Shown piece by piece: positions 1-8,223 of a DNA stretch of 17,164 nucleotides. Below the pieces are notes generated by a model, which was not told the DNA's origin, made no database searches, and was given only the letters and a program-made list of their open reading frames with translations. The translations under genes were made by a program, and so were the position numbers. Position 1 is the first letter of the stretch; each line of letters starts with the position of its first letter. Origin of the DNA: an uncultured Vogesella sp. (GTDB lineage Bacteria > Pseudomonadota > Gammaproteobacteria > Burkholderiales > Chromobacteriaceae); assembly GCA_946479405.1 (NCBI GenBank), contig CAMLGD010000051.1, positions 1-17,164 on the forward strand. The letters run 5' to 3'.

Positions 1-2
1 AT

Positions 3-821
3 GTCGATGCGGTATTCCTGGTGACCCCCACCTCGCTGCACGCCGAACAGATCATTGCCGCGCTGAAGGCCGGCAAGCACGTGTTCTGCGAAAAGCCGCT
101 GGCGCTGAACGTGGAAGACTGCCTGGCGGTGGAGGAAGAAGCCGCGCGTCACCCGCAGCTGAAAGTGATGATCGGTTTCGTACGCCGCTTCGATGCCAGC
201 TACCGCGATGCCGCCGGCAAGCTGGCTGCCGGCAGCGTGGGCCGCCCCTACCTGCTGCGCTCGCAAACCTGCGACCGCAACGACGAATCCGGCTTCTTCG
301 TGCGCTTTTCCGCCAGCAGCGGCGGCATCTTCATGGATTGCAGCATCCACGACATCGACCTGGCACGCTGGCTGCTGGGCAACCCCAAGCCCAAGCGGGT
401 ATGGGCCACCGGCACCAACGCGCTGCACCCGGCGTTGGCCGAGCACCAGGACGTGGACAACGGCGTGGCAATGTGCGAATTCGAAGGCGGCCAGCTGGCC
501 TGCTTCTACGCCTCGCGCACCCAGGCGCACGGCCACGAGACGCTCACCGAAATCTTCGCCACCGAAGGCCGCCTGACGGTGGGCGCCAACCCGCGCGCCA
601 ACCGGGTGGAAATCAGCGATGCGCACGGCATGCGCAACGAGTGCGTGCAGGACTTCTACCAGCGTTTTGCCGAAGCCTTTGTCACCGAGGCACAGGTTTT
701 CGTGGACACCATCCGGGAAAACCGCCCGTCACCGGTAACGCTGGCAGACGCACGCGAAGCCACCCGCATCGGCCTCGCCATCACCCAGGCGTTCCGCAGC
801 GGCGAGGCGGTGACGCTGTAA
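3..821 (+). CDS. Gfo/Idh/MocA family oxidoreductase, inositol 2-dehydrogenase-like (5' truncated)
   Basis: This is an NAD(P)-dependent dehydrogenase of the Gfo/Idh/MocA fold, with 272 residues visible. The reading frame is open to the left edge, so about 60-70 N-terminal residues carrying the Rossmann GxGxxG motif lie outside the window. Visible family marks are the EKP motif at residues 30-32 (the lysine is the usual catalytic one), a GGIF segment, and MDCSIHD at 111-117, which supplies the Asp and His spaced D-x3-H as in inositol dehydrogenases. The C-terminal alpha/beta substrate domain runs to the end. IolG-type myo- or scyllo-inositol dehydrogenase is the closest resemblance, but substrate cannot be fixed from sequence. 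No other inositol gene is in the window; any partners would be upstream. A strong terminator follows the TAA stop. Confidence 0.85.
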   Translation, partial: VDAVFLVTPTSLHAEQIIAALKAGKHVFCEKPLALNVEDCLAVEEEAARHPQLKVMIGFVRRFDASYRDAAGKLAAGSVGRPYLLRSQTCDRNDESGFFVRFSASSGGIFMDCSIHDIDLARWLLGNPKPKRVWATGTNALHPALAEHQDVDNGVAMCEFEGGQLACFYASRTQAHGHETLTEIFATEGRLTVGANPRANRVEISDAHGMRNECVQDFYQRFAEAFVTEAQVFVDTIRENRPSPVTLADAREATRIGLAITQAFRSGEAVTL

Positions 822-843
822 ATACTCGCCCCAGTCGCAAGCA

Positions 844-874
844 CGCCCGCCCGGCACTGCCCGGCGGGCGTTTT
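844..874 (+). terminator. Rho-independent terminator of the oxidoreductase gene
   Basis: An 8-bp GC stem, CGCCCGCC (844-851) with GGCGGGCG (863-870), is followed directly by TTTT (871-874). It starts 22 nt after the stop codon of the plus-strand oxidoreductase, the expected place for its terminator. Confidence 0.8.
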
Positions 875-947
875 GCTTGCTCACAAAACTGCATGCCGCG
901 TCAGCGGCAAGCTAAATGCCAGTCACAGCCATTGCCGTGGGGCACGC

Positions 948-991
948 AAAAAAGTTGGCCGCAAGCCTTTGCAGCTTGCGGCCAACCTTTT
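948..991. terminator. Bidirectional terminator hairpin
   Basis: A perfect 13-bp inverted repeat, GTTGGCCGCAAGC at 954-966 and GCTTGCGGCCAAC at 974-986, encloses a 7-nt loop. It is preceded by a run of six A (948-953) and followed by CTTTT (987-991), so it can end transcription on both strands. On the minus strand it lies about 60 nt beyond the stop of the EEP gene; on the plus strand it is a second barrier after the oxidoreductase terminator. The rest of 822-1047 shows no gene. Confidence 0.8.
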
Positions 992-1047
992 GCTTTACCT
1001 TGCAATCAGCAGCAGGAGCAGCCTCTGGCGCGCCGTGCTACCTCGCT

Positions 1048-1803
1048 TCATGAGCTAGTGCGGCTGCGCGGCCGCACCCGCGCCAGCAGCGGCAGGTGGT
1101 CGGACAGATGCGACCATGGCTGGCCGTGACACACCGCCACCGATACCACCTCCAAGCCGCGCAGGTAGATACGGTCCAGCGGCAGCAGCGGCAGCCGTGC
1201 CGGGAAGCTGCGTGCGTGCCGGCCAGTGTGGCTGACAAAGGCTTCGGTCAGGCCGGTGGCGGCCTTCAGGTGCTCGTCCGCCTCGCGCTGCCAGTCGTTG
1301 AAATCACCTGCCAGGATCAACGGCATGTCAGCGGGAATATGCTGGCGGATGTAGCGTAGCAGCACCTGGTACTGGCGGCGGCGGTCGCGTGCCAGCAGGT
1401 TGAAATGGCCGCACAGGCAGGCCACCGGCTGCGCCCAGCCTTGCGGCTGGATCAGGGTGTGCAGCAGGCCGCGCTGCTCCAGCCTGTTTACTGTCAGGTC
1501 ATGGTTGGCCGCACTGGCGATGGGAAAGCGTGACAACACCGCATTGCCGTGGTGGCCGTGGTCGTAACGCGCGTTCATGCCGTAGCTGGCATGGTGCGCC
1601 AGTTCGCCGGCCAGAAAGTCATGCTGTGGCCAACCCTGATGCTGCCGCTCGCGTCCCAGGTGGCGGCCCTGTACTTCCTGCAAAAACAGCACATCCGGAG
1701 CCAGCCCCTGCAGGGCGCCGGCGATTTCCGGCATCAATGCCCGCCGCCCCAGCGGCGACATGCCCTTGTGCAGGTTGTAGGTGACGACCGCGATGGAGTT
1801 CAT
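1048..1803 (-). CDS. Endonuclease/exonuclease/phosphatase (EEP) family protein, YbhP-like
   Basis: This 251-residue protein has the metal-dependent EEP hydrolase fold shared by DNase I, exonuclease III and sphingomyelinases. The catalytic signatures are in the right order: TYNLHKG with Asn10, LFLQEV with Glu43, GNAVLSRFP at about 86-94, CGHFN with His133, AGDFND with Asp167 and Asn169, LDRIY with Asp210, and LSDHLP with Asp235 and His236. The opening THNxHKG-like motif resembles the YbhP group, often found near cardiolipin synthase genes, so a phosphodiesterase acting on lipid or nucleic acid is possible; the substrate is unknown. There is no signal peptide. The ATG start gives the conserved N-terminal strand at once, but no clear Shine-Dalgarno sequence precedes it. 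It is probably monocistronic, ending at the bidirectional hairpin near 970. Confidence 0.85.
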   Translation of the reverse strand: MNSIAVVTYNLHKGMSPLGRRALMPEIAGALQGLAPDVLFLQEVQGRHLGRERQHQGWPQHDFLAGELAHHASYGMNARYDHGHHGNAVLSRFPIASAANHDLTVNRLEQRGLLHTLIQPQGWAQPVACLCGHFNLLARDRRRQYQVLLRYIRQHIPADMPLILAGDFNDWQREADEHLKAATGLTEAFVSHTGRHARSFPARLPLLPLDRIYLRGLEVVSVAVCHGQPWSHLSDHLPLLARVRPRSRTSS

Positions 1804-2045
1804 AGGATTTTCAGTGAGTAACGGCTGTTTTTATCTGCCATGCTGCAGCATTCGCATAAGCGCACCCGGCAGGACAAGCGCTTGTCCCGCGGCGGCGAGA
1901 TGGTCTCTGTCTTATGCAGTCTATGCCAGCCATGGCTGCAGTGCGCCGCAATGCGGCAGACCATTGCGCCACCGCAAGCACAGCGCCGTCACCGCGCGGC
2001 CCATCGCCACCATGGCTGCGCTGTAGGTGCTGGCCGCGCGTCGCC
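1804..2045. other. Intergenic region between the EEP gene and the kinase gene
   Basis: These 242 nt contain no supportable gene. They must hold the promoter of the minus-strand EEP gene and the 3' end of the kinase transcript. Visible structure is a 16-bp perfect palindrome (1872-1887, listed separately), a 12-bp palindrome CAGCCATGGCTG (1927-1938), and a long-range 8-bp inverted repeat GCGCGGCC/GGCCGCGC (1994-2001 with 2032-2039) with a 30-nt loop and no T tract. I could not place a convincing -35/-10 pair. Confidence 0.5.
1872..1887. repeat. 16-bp perfect palindrome, possible operator
   Basis: GGACAAGCGCTTGTCC is a perfect, loop-free dyad located 69-84 nt upstream of the EEP start codon. 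Having no spacer or T tract, it fits a dimeric repressor or activator site better than a terminator. No regulator can be named. Confidence 0.35.
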
Positions 2046-5000
2046 TTACGCCGGCTGGCTCTGCAGCCAGTCCTTGAGCTGCTGCAGACCCTGCTGCAAC
2101 TCCGGCCAGCCGGCATCCATCTGTTCCTGATCGCCGCTGTGGGCGGCGGCTTCCAGCGCCGCGGCGGCATCTGCCAGCATGGTAGCGCCCACCATGCGGC
2201 TGGCGCCCTTGATGCGGTGCGCCGCCCAGGCGATGCGCTCCGGGTTGGCCGCCGCTACCGCCTGCTGCAGCGCCGCCATGTCTTCGTCGTTGCCATGCAG
2301 AAAGTCGGCCAGAATGTCGCGCTCCACCGACCAGTCGCCGCTGCTGTACACCGTCAACACGCTGCGATCCAGCGGTGCCTCCGCCGTCATGTCCGTTGCA
2401 TCTGCCGTGGTGGTGGCCAGCACTGCGCCGTCGGTGCTTGTAGAAGGCGTCGGCTGCCAGGCGTGGTGCAGCCATTTTTCCAGCATGGCGGCCAACGCTT
2501 CCAGCCCCAGCGGCTTGGGCAGGAAATCATCCATGCCGGCCTCGTACGTCTTGGCCACTTCTTCCTGCGAGGTATTGGCGGTGCAGGCGATGATGGGGAT
2601 GTGGCGGGCATCTTCCAGTGCCGCTTCGTAGTAGCGGATGGTCCGCGCCAGCTCGTAGCCATCCATCTGCGGCATGTGGCAGTCGGTCAGGATCAGCGCG
2701 AACGATTGCCGCTTCCAGCGCTGCAGCGCCTCCACGCCGTTTTCCGCCACCTCCAGCGGGTAGCCCAGCAGCCCGAACTGCTTGATGGTGAGCTTGCGGT
2801 TGGTGGGGTTGTCTTCGACCAGCAGCACCGGCAGCTGCTGCGGCACCACCGGTTGGCGCACCTGTGGCAACACGGGGGTCGCCAGCGTGGCCTGGGCATC
2901 GGTTTTCGCCAGCGCCAGCTGCAGCGTAGCGGTGGTACCCACCCCCGGGGTGCTGTCCAGCGTAATCTGTCCCCCCATCAACCGCGCCAGGCTGCGGCAG
3001 ATGGCCAGCCCCAGCCCGCTGCCGCCAAAGCGCCGCGTGGTGGTGCTTTCGGCCTGGGTAAACGGTTCAAACAGGCGGGCCAGGTTGTCCGCTGCGATGC
3101 CGATGCCGCTATCGGCCACCTCGAAGCGCAACGTCTGCTGGCCATCGCCGTCGTGCAGGCACTGCACCCGCAGCACGATTTCGCCTTGTTCGGTGAACTT
3201 CACCGCATTGCTGCAGAAGTTCTGCAGGATCTGGCGCAGCCGCAGCGGGTCCAGCAACAGCGTGCCGGCCACGGCGGGGTCGACTTGCAACGTGAACGTC
3301 AGCCCCTTGTGCTGGGCCATGTCGCTGTACAGCTGGTGCACCTTGTGCATCAGCTTGGGTACCGATGCCGGCTCCGGCAGGATGTCCAGCTTACCGGCTT
3401 CGATCTTGGAAAAATCCAGGATGTCGTCAATCAGGCGCAGCAGGGTCTGCGCCGACTCCTGAATGGTATCGATGCTGTCGCGCTGGCCGGCATCCAGCGG
3501 GGTCAGCGCCAGCAGCTCCAGCATGCCCAATACACCGTTCATCGGGGTACGGATTTCATGGCTGATGGTGGCCAGGAAGGCGCTCTTGGCCCGGCTGGCC
3601 TGCTCGGCCTGGTCGCGCGCCAGCAGCAGATCCATTTCCTGCTGTTTGAGGCCGGTGATGTCGGCGTAGATACACACCGAGCCGCCGCCCGTAATGGCAT
3701 GGTCGCTAAACTGGTACCAACGTTCGCCGATACTGATCTGGAATGATGCCTGTCCACTCGCGTGGCGGCGCAGGCGCTCGGCCACCCAGTCGTCGAGCGC
3801 AAACTGGTCTTCCGGATGTTCGTGGACCTGCAAGGCGGTGCGCAGCAGTTGCTCGAAGTGCCAGCCCTGCAGGCCGGCCGGCGGCTGTCCGGCGCCGATC
3901 AGCTCGGCATAGCGGCGGTTGCACAACACCAGTCGATCGCCGGTATCGAAAAAGGCGAATGCCTCTTCCAGCGACTCGATTGCCACTTCCAGCTGCTGGC
4001 GGGCGGCGGCGGCCTGGTCGCGAGCCTGGCGCAGGGCCTCGCGCGCCGCCCGGCGTTCGGTAATGTCCAGACAGGCAAGGATCATGCCCTGCTGCGGCAG
4101 ATCAGGCAGCAGCAGCTGGCCGCTGAGCAGCACCCAGATATGTTGTCCGCTGTGGTGTCGGCATTCGATTTCCAGGCTGGCCTGACGGCCCTCCCGCTGC
4201 GCCAGCTCCAGCTGAGCACGCAATTGCTGCCACGCCGTATCGTCCACGATCAGCTGCTGCAACACGACGCCCTGCAAGCCGCCATCGTCCATGCCGAACA
4301 GGCGGCAGCCGGCGGTGTTGGCGCGCACGATGCCGTAGTCTTGGTCCAGCCGCAGCAGGCCGATCGGCGAGGCGCTGTAGATCGCTTCCTCCATTTGCAG
4401 CACTTCGCGCAGATTGCGCTCCGATGCCCGGCGGCGATCTTCTTCGGCATAGAAGCGGACAATGCTGCTGCCCGCCGCCAGCAAGGGCTGCAACTCCACC
4501 TGCTGCAGCGCGTCAAGGTTTGCCGTCGCCACCCCGGCCACCATCACGGTACGGCTGTCGACATGCACCAGCAGAAAATACCAGCCATCCTGCTGCACCA
4601 CGGAATGCTGCTGCCCCAGCTGCATGGCCTGGGCCAGTGGCATGGCGCAGAAGGCCGCCACCCACGCCGGCAGCGGTGCGCTGCCGATGCTGGCCTGCTG
4701 CTGGAACAGCTCCTGCCCATCGTGGCCGCTGTGCAACGCCAGGATCACCCCATCGCTGCTGCCGCAGTACTGCAGCAGGTTGAGCAGGATTTCGTGGTAC
4801 ACCGTGTGTCGTGAGCTGCGTGCCAGCAGCAGGCTTTCCACATGATGGATCGCCGCCAGCAGCTGCATGCTGCGCGCCAGCGACACCTCCGCCTCATGCC
4901 GCTCCTGCTCGTTGCGCACGATCAGCAGATAGCGATCGCCGCCATCTGCACTGGCCGGCAAGGGGCTGAGCGAGATTCCGGCATGGAAACGGCTGCCATC

Positions 5001-6311
5001 GGCATGCAGGCCGCTGCCGGGCAGCGGCCGCTGCTGGCCTTGCTCGGCGTTTTGCCATGCCGCGGCCAGCGCTTCGCACTGCAGCAGCTGGTCGATAGGC
5101 ATGGCGTGCAATTCGCGGCGGCTGTAGCCGAACATGCTGCTCGCCCCTTGGTTGGCCACCCGGATACGCTGCTGACCGTCCACGGTCAGGATGGCATCGC
5201 CGGCGGCATCCAGCAGTCGCTGCATGCGCTGCAACGGTTGCAGAATGCTGCCACGCATGCGCCGCAGCAGGTACAGGTACAGCCCCAGCCCCAGCAGGGC
5301 AAAGCCGGCATTGGTGATCAGTTCGCGCTGGTAATCGGCTTTATTGCTTTCCACCCGCCGAGCCATGACATCGGTCAGCACATTGAACAGTTCCCCCAGC
5401 TGCAGCTTGATTTCCTGATTCAGCTGCTGGTATTGCCGTAGCGGCAGCTCCGCCCCCCGCCCCTGCTGCAGCAGCGCCCGCTGCTGTTCGCTGCTGCGGC
5501 GCAAGCGCCAGACCATGTCGTTGATGCGGTACAGCTGTTGCTGCAGCTGTGCATTGCCCAGAAAGCGCACACCACCACGCAAATCACCCAGCAGCAGCTG
5601 TCCCTGTTCCTGCCGGCGCAGCAGTTCGTATTCATCACTGCTGTTGAGTTCGCGGGCAAAGTAGGCACGTTGCAGCAAGGCATTGGATTCGGCCTGCAGC
5701 ATGCTGCCCAGGCTCCAGACCTGGTACTTCAGTGTCGCCATGCGGTTGAGCGCCGGGTCGGCCTCGTCCACCAGCCAGAAGGTATCCTGCTGCAGGATGT
5801 GATCCAGCGTGTCGTACAGCGGCGCGATGGTGAGTTTCCAGCCGAACAGCGCCGTTTCGTTGAAGCTGTAGGGTTGCTGCCGCAGGCCCTGGTCCACCTG
5901 TGCGCGCCGGTTCTGCAGCGTGAGCAGATGCTGGCGCAGCCGCGCCAGCTGTCCTGCGGCCTCCGGGTAGCGCTTCTGGGCGCCCTGCTGCAGCTGGTAC
6001 TGCATCTGGCGGTCGGTTTCCTGACGGCTGGCGGTCAGTGCGGCCAACGTTGGCCGCGTGGCGGGCGTTACCGCCAGCAGCAGCGCCAGGGTCTGATCGT
6101 TTTCGCGCGCCAGCTGCTGGGCGGCGGTAAACAGCGACAGGTTGGCGCTATTGAGCGTTTCGTGTTCGCTGGCCTTGCGATAGCCGTGATAACCGGACCA
6201 CAGCAACAGCATGGACGCCATCAACTGCAGACCGCCCAGCAGCAGTACGGTCAACCGGATGGCGCGGCCAATGGCAGCAGTCTGGCTGCTCTCGCCCTGT
6301 GGCTTGTTCAT
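2046..6311 (-). CDS. Hybrid sensor histidine kinase (PAS/GAF-HisKA-HATPase-REC-HPt)
   Basis: This 1421-residue inner-membrane phosphorelay kinase has TM1 at about 20-40, a long helical Gln/Leu-rich periplasmic region at about 41-330, and TM2 at about 333-352. Cytoplasmic modules follow: PAS (about 357-465), a GAF-like region (about 475-620), PAS (about 632-752), PAS-like (about 772-890), and HisKA with phospho-acceptor His918 in SHEIRT. The HATPase has its N box at Asn1035, DSGIGIA from 1067 and GGSGLGL near 1096. The REC domain has Glu1166/Asp1167, phospho-acceptor Asp1210 and Lys1266. The HPt domain has His1365 in AAHRIKGASR. All catalytic residues of a His-Asp-His relay are intact. The architecture resembles BarA/GacS- and EvgS-type kinases. 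It begins 30 nt after the response regulator stop, so the two are probably co-transcribed and the HPt likely passes phosphate to that regulator (inference). The signal sensed is unknown. The Shine-Dalgarno is a weak G-rich run. Confidence 0.93.
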   Translation of the reverse strand: MNKPQGESSQTAAIGRAIRLTVLLLGGLQLMASMLLLWSGYHGYRKASEHETLNSANLSLFTAAQQLARENDQTLALLLAVTPATRPTLAALTASRQETDRQMQYQLQQGAQKRYPEAAGQLARLRQHLLTLQNRRAQVDQGLRQQPYSFNETALFGWKLTIAPLYDTLDHILQQDTFWLVDEADPALNRMATLKYQVWSLGSMLQAESNALLQRAYFARELNSSDEYELLRRQEQGQLLLGDLRGGVRFLGNAQLQQQLYRINDMVWRLRRSSEQQRALLQQGRGAELPLRQYQQLNQEIKLQLGELFNVLTDVMARRVESNKADYQRELITNAGFALLGLGLYLYLLRRMRGSILQPLQRMQRLLDAAGDAILTVDGQQRIRVANQGASSMFGYSRRELHAMPIDQLLQCEALAAAWQNAEQGQQRPLPGSGLHADGSRFHAGISLSPLPASADGGDRYLLIVRNEQERHEAEVSLARSMQLLAAIHHVESLLLARSSRHTVYHEILLNLLQYCGSSDGVILALHSGHDGQELFQQQASIGSAPLPAWVAAFCAMPLAQAMQLGQQHSVVQQDGWYFLLVHVDSRTVMVAGVATANLDALQQVELQPLLAAGSSIVRFYAEEDRRRASERNLREVLQMEEAIYSASPIGLLRLDQDYGIVRANTAGCRLFGMDDGGLQGVVLQQLIVDDTAWQQLRAQLELAQREGRQASLEIECRHHSGQHIWVLLSGQLLLPDLPQQGMILACLDITERRAAREALRQARDQAAAARQQLEVAIESLEEAFAFFDTGDRLVLCNRRYAELIGAGQPPAGLQGWHFEQLLRTALQVHEHPEDQFALDDWVAERLRRHASGQASFQISIGERWYQFSDHAITGGGSVCIYADITGLKQQEMDLLLARDQAEQASRAKSAFLATISHEIRTPMNGVLGMLELLALTPLDAGQRDSIDTIQESAQTLLRLIDDILDFSKIEAGKLDILPEPASVPKLMHKVHQLYSDMAQHKGLTFTLQVDPAVAGTLLLDPLRLRQILQNFCSNAVKFTEQGEIVLRVQCLHDGDGQQTLRFEVADSGIGIAADNLARLFEPFTQAESTTTRRFGGSGLGLAICRSLARLMGGQITLDSTPGVGTTATLQLALAKTDAQATLATPVLPQVRQPVVPQQLPVLLVEDNPTNRKLTIKQFGLLGYPLEVAENGVEALQRWKRQSFALILTDCHMPQMDGYELARTIRYYEAALEDARHIPIIACTANTSQEEVAKTYEAGMDDFLPKPLGLEALAAMLEKWLHHAWQPTPSTSTDGAVLATTTADATDMTAEAPLDRSVLTVYSSGDWSVERDILADFLHGNDEDMAALQQAVAAANPERIAWAAHRIKGASRMVGATMLADAAAALEAAAHSGDQEQMDAGWPELQQGLQQLKDWLQSQPA

Positions 6312-6341
6312 TGCGCCCCCGTGGCTGCCATGGTGGCAAGG

Positions 6342-7049
6342 CTAGTCGTCGTTAAGCTGGGTCAGCACGATGCGGCTCACCCCGAAGCGATCGGCAAATT
6401 CACTCAGTACCCGCAGCTGGGTGCGGGTAATACAGGCGCCGCGCTGCAACAGCAGGTGGCCACTCTGGCTGTGCAGATCCGCCCCCAGTATCCTGCCCGG
6501 CTTGACCTCGGCCAGGGAGATGCTTTCAACCGGCGTCTGGTCCTCGTCCATCCGCCGCGCCGCCTCGGCGATCAGCTCGCCAAACAGGTGCTTGTCGTGG
6601 CGGGTGCCGGTGGGGATGTTGCAGTAGGCAAACGGGTCGGCCTCGGGGCGCGCGCGGCTCAGCGCCTCCTGCAGGTGGCGCTCCAGTTCGGCGGGCTTGG
6701 GCGGTTTGATGATGAAGCCGTCGGCATGCAGCCGGGCGGCCAGCACGATGTTGTTCTTTTCGGCATGGCCGGACAGGAACACGAACGGCAGCGTGGACAC
6801 GTTCAGGGTCATGCCGCAGCGAATCTCTTTCAGCAGATCCATGCCGTTGATCGGCTCCATCTGCAAATCGCACAGCACGATATCGACCACCTTGGCATCC
6901 AGCGCACGCTTGGCGGTAGCACCATCCACCGCCTGGTAGATATTGTCCTCGCTCGCGCCCAGTTCACGCAGTGTTCTGACAATCAGGGTGCGTACCAGCA
7001 TCTGGTCATCGACCACCAGCACCCGCAACTTGTCATAGGCAACTTTCAT
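6342..7049 (-). CDS. Response regulator with REC domain and a small non-DNA-binding C-terminal module
   Basis: This 235-residue protein has an N-terminal receiver domain (about 7-130) with the acidic pair Asp14/Asp15, phospho-acceptor Asp61 in VLCDLQM, Ser93 and Lys115 in IIKPPKP, so it is a competent receiver. The C-terminal 100 residues contain no helix-turn-helix, GGDEF, EAL or HD catalytic motif. They end in a strand-rich segment (about 177-230: KPGRILGADL, then SGHLLLQRGACIT) of the kind often seen just ahead of HD-GYP domains, here without the HD-GYP. Output by protein interaction is therefore more likely than direct DNA binding. I chose the ATG at 7049 because GGGAG lies 6 nt upstream; a TTG at 7073 in the same frame lacks this support. 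It precedes the hybrid kinase by 30 nt, its probable partner. Confidence 0.88.
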   Translation of the reverse strand: MKVAYDKLRVLVVDDQMLVRTLIVRTLRELGASEDNIYQAVDGATAKRALDAKVVDIVLCDLQMEPINGMDLLKEIRCGMTLNVSTLPFVFLSGHAEKNNIVLAARLHADGFIIKPPKPAELERHLQEALSRARPEADPFAYCNIPTGTRHDKHLFGELIAEAARRMDEDQTPVESISLAEVKPGRILGADLHSQSGHLLLQRGACITRTQLRVLSEFADRFGVSRIVLTQLNDD

Positions 7050-7167
7050 CGCACGCTCCCAACTTCCGGCCAACTCATGCCGTCATGATAGCCCGCTTCA
7101 TCAGCCATCGTGATTGATAAGAGTTAACTAAAAAGAAAGCCGGATATTAACAGCAAACCACTGCAAA
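7050..7167. other. AT-rich intergenic region upstream of the response regulator-kinase operon
   Basis: This 118-nt stretch separates the nudB stop from the response regulator start, both on the minus strand. Its centre (about 7100-7165) is clearly richer in A and T than the flanks, as expected for a promoter of the downstream two-component operon. I found no good -35/-10 pair and no hairpin with a T tract that would end nudB transcription, so readthrough from nudB is possible. Confidence 0.4.
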
Positions 7168-7611
7168 TTATGCCATCAACTTAGCGGACGCCAGCTTTTC
7201 TATAGCCTCGGCATTGGAGGGGGAAAACACCAGCGCCGCCGCCTGCTGCCACGGCAGCCACTGCCAGGCCAGGTGCTCGCCCTCTGCCAGCTGCACCGGC
7301 TGCGGCGCCGGCAGCTCCAGGCTGAACACGTGTTCGGTGTTGTGGGTAACTCCCGGCGCGTAACGGTGGCGCCAATGCGGGTAGATTTCGTACACGTTCT
7401 GCTGCTGCCAGTCGCACAGGTTGGCCGCATCGATGCCGGTTTCCTCCGCCACCTCACGGCGGGCGGTGTCGGCTAGCGCCTCGTCGCCCTCGCGGCTGCC
7501 GGTGACCGATTGCCAGTAGCCTGGGCGATCGGCGCGCTCGATCAGCAGTATCTGCAGATCCGGGGTATGGATCACCACCAGCACCGACACTGGCTGCTTG
7601 GCTGGCTTCAT
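7168..7611 (-). CDS. nudB: Dihydroneopterin triphosphate diphosphatase
   Basis: This 147-residue Nudix hydrolase removes pyrophosphate from dihydroneopterin triphosphate, an early step of folate synthesis in the cytoplasm. The Nudix box is complete: Gly38, Glu44, then Arg52-Glu53, Glu56-Glu57 and Gly59. Segments diagnostic for NudB are KQPVSVLVVI near the N-terminus, YWQSVTGSREG at 32-42, and HRYAPGVTHNTEHVFSLEL at about 82-100, which follow the E. coli NudB pattern closely. The length matches the family. The ATG overlaps the stop of the preceding response regulator in an ATGA (7608-7611), so translation is coupled and it is the last gene of that run. The frame stays open upstream to 8169 inside the regulator gene; that extension is not real. 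Confidence 0.92.
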   Translation of the reverse strand: MKPAKQPVSVLVVIHTPDLQILLIERADRPGYWQSVTGSREGDEALADTARREVAEETGIDAANLCDWQQQNVYEIYPHWRHRYAPGVTHNTEHVFSLELPAPQPVQLAEGEHLAWQWLPWQQAAALVFSPSNAEAIEKLASAKLMA

Positions 7612-8222
7612 GACTTGCCGCCCTTGTCTTCCAGCACGCTGATCACACCGGCCAGTTCCACCGCCGATTTGACGCCCATTTTGTCGAACACGCGGGCACG
7701 GTGCACTTCCACGGTTTTCATGCTGATGCTCAGCACTTCGGCAATCTGCTTGTTGAGCAGCCCGGCCAGGATGTGCTGCATCACTTCGCGCTCGCGCTCG
7801 GTGAGCGTCTGCAACGCATCGGCCACCTGGCGACGACGCTGGAAGCGATCGCGGGCTTCGGTATCTCGCCGCAGGCACTCTTCCACCAGCGTCAGCAAGT
7901 GCTGGTCGTCGAATGGCTTTTCCAGGAAATCCACCACCCCCAGCTTGAACGCGGCCACCGCGTGCGGCACGTCGCCATGCGCGGTCAGCATCAGTACCGG
8001 TGGGCAGTAGGCCCAGCCGGCCAGTTTTTCCAGCAGCATGATGCCGCTCATGCCGCCCATGCGCAGGTCGACGATCAGGCAGTTGCAGCTGGCTGCCGTC
8101 GTATCGGCCAGGAAGGCTTCGGCGCTGTCGTAGCCGCTGACGCCCAGGCTGGGCGATTCCAGCAGCCACAGCAGCGACTGGCGCACCGCCAGGTCATCGT
8201 CGATTACCGCCAGTCGTTGCAT
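7608..8222 (-). CDS. FixJ-type response regulator (REC + LuxR HTH)
   Basis: This 204-residue transcription factor has a receiver domain (1-120) with Asp8-Asp10, phospho-acceptor Asp52 in IVDLRMGGMSG, Thr80 and Lys102 in EKPF. A LuxR/GerE helix-turn-helix follows at about 139-200, with the typical LTEREREVM opening and the recognition region near SMKTVEVHRARV. This is the FixJ/TodT/StyR layout, so phosphorylation should trigger DNA binding. The start at 8222 is supported by GGAGG 8 nt upstream; an in-frame extension to 8306 would run through the mscS gene and is rejected. It begins 1 nt after the mscS-like stop and overlaps nudB by 4 nt. No sensor kinase is adjacent, so its partner kinase lies elsewhere or is shared. 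Confidence 0.92.
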   Translation of the reverse strand: MQRLAVIDDDLAVRQSLLWLLESPSLGVSGYDSAEAFLADTTAASCNCLIVDLRMGGMSGIMLLEKLAGWAYCPPVLMLTAHGDVPHAVAAFKLGVVDFLEKPFDDQHLLTLVEECLRRDTEARDRFQRRRQVADALQTLTEREREVMQHILAGLLNKQIAEVLSISMKTVEVHRARVFDKMGVKSAVELAGVISVLEDKGGKS

Positions 8223-8223
8223 G

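Noticed and set aside
1994..2039. GCGCGGCC/GGCCGCGC inverted repeat as terminator of the kinase gene
   Set aside because: The loop is 30 nt and there is no T tract on either strand; high GC makes such matches common.
1921..2045. Possible small coding region after the kinase on the minus strand
   Set aside because: The open frame there is the tail of a longer frame antiphase to the kinase, with no ribosome site or family resemblance.
1914..3746. A 610-codon plus-strand open frame opposite the kinase gene, and similar ones at 3762-4814 and 5538-7088
   Set aside because: They mirror the kinase and response regulator coding frames and have no domain, start signal or conservation pattern of their own.
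7050..7073. TTG start 8 codons upstream for the receiver-only regulator
   Set aside because: The ATG at 7049 has a better ribosome site and matches the usual receiver N-terminus.
7612..8169. Apparent upstream extension of nudB giving a 333-codon fusion
   Set aside because: The extra part overlaps the response regulator in another frame; the real start is the ATG in the ATGA overlap, giving a normal-length NudB.
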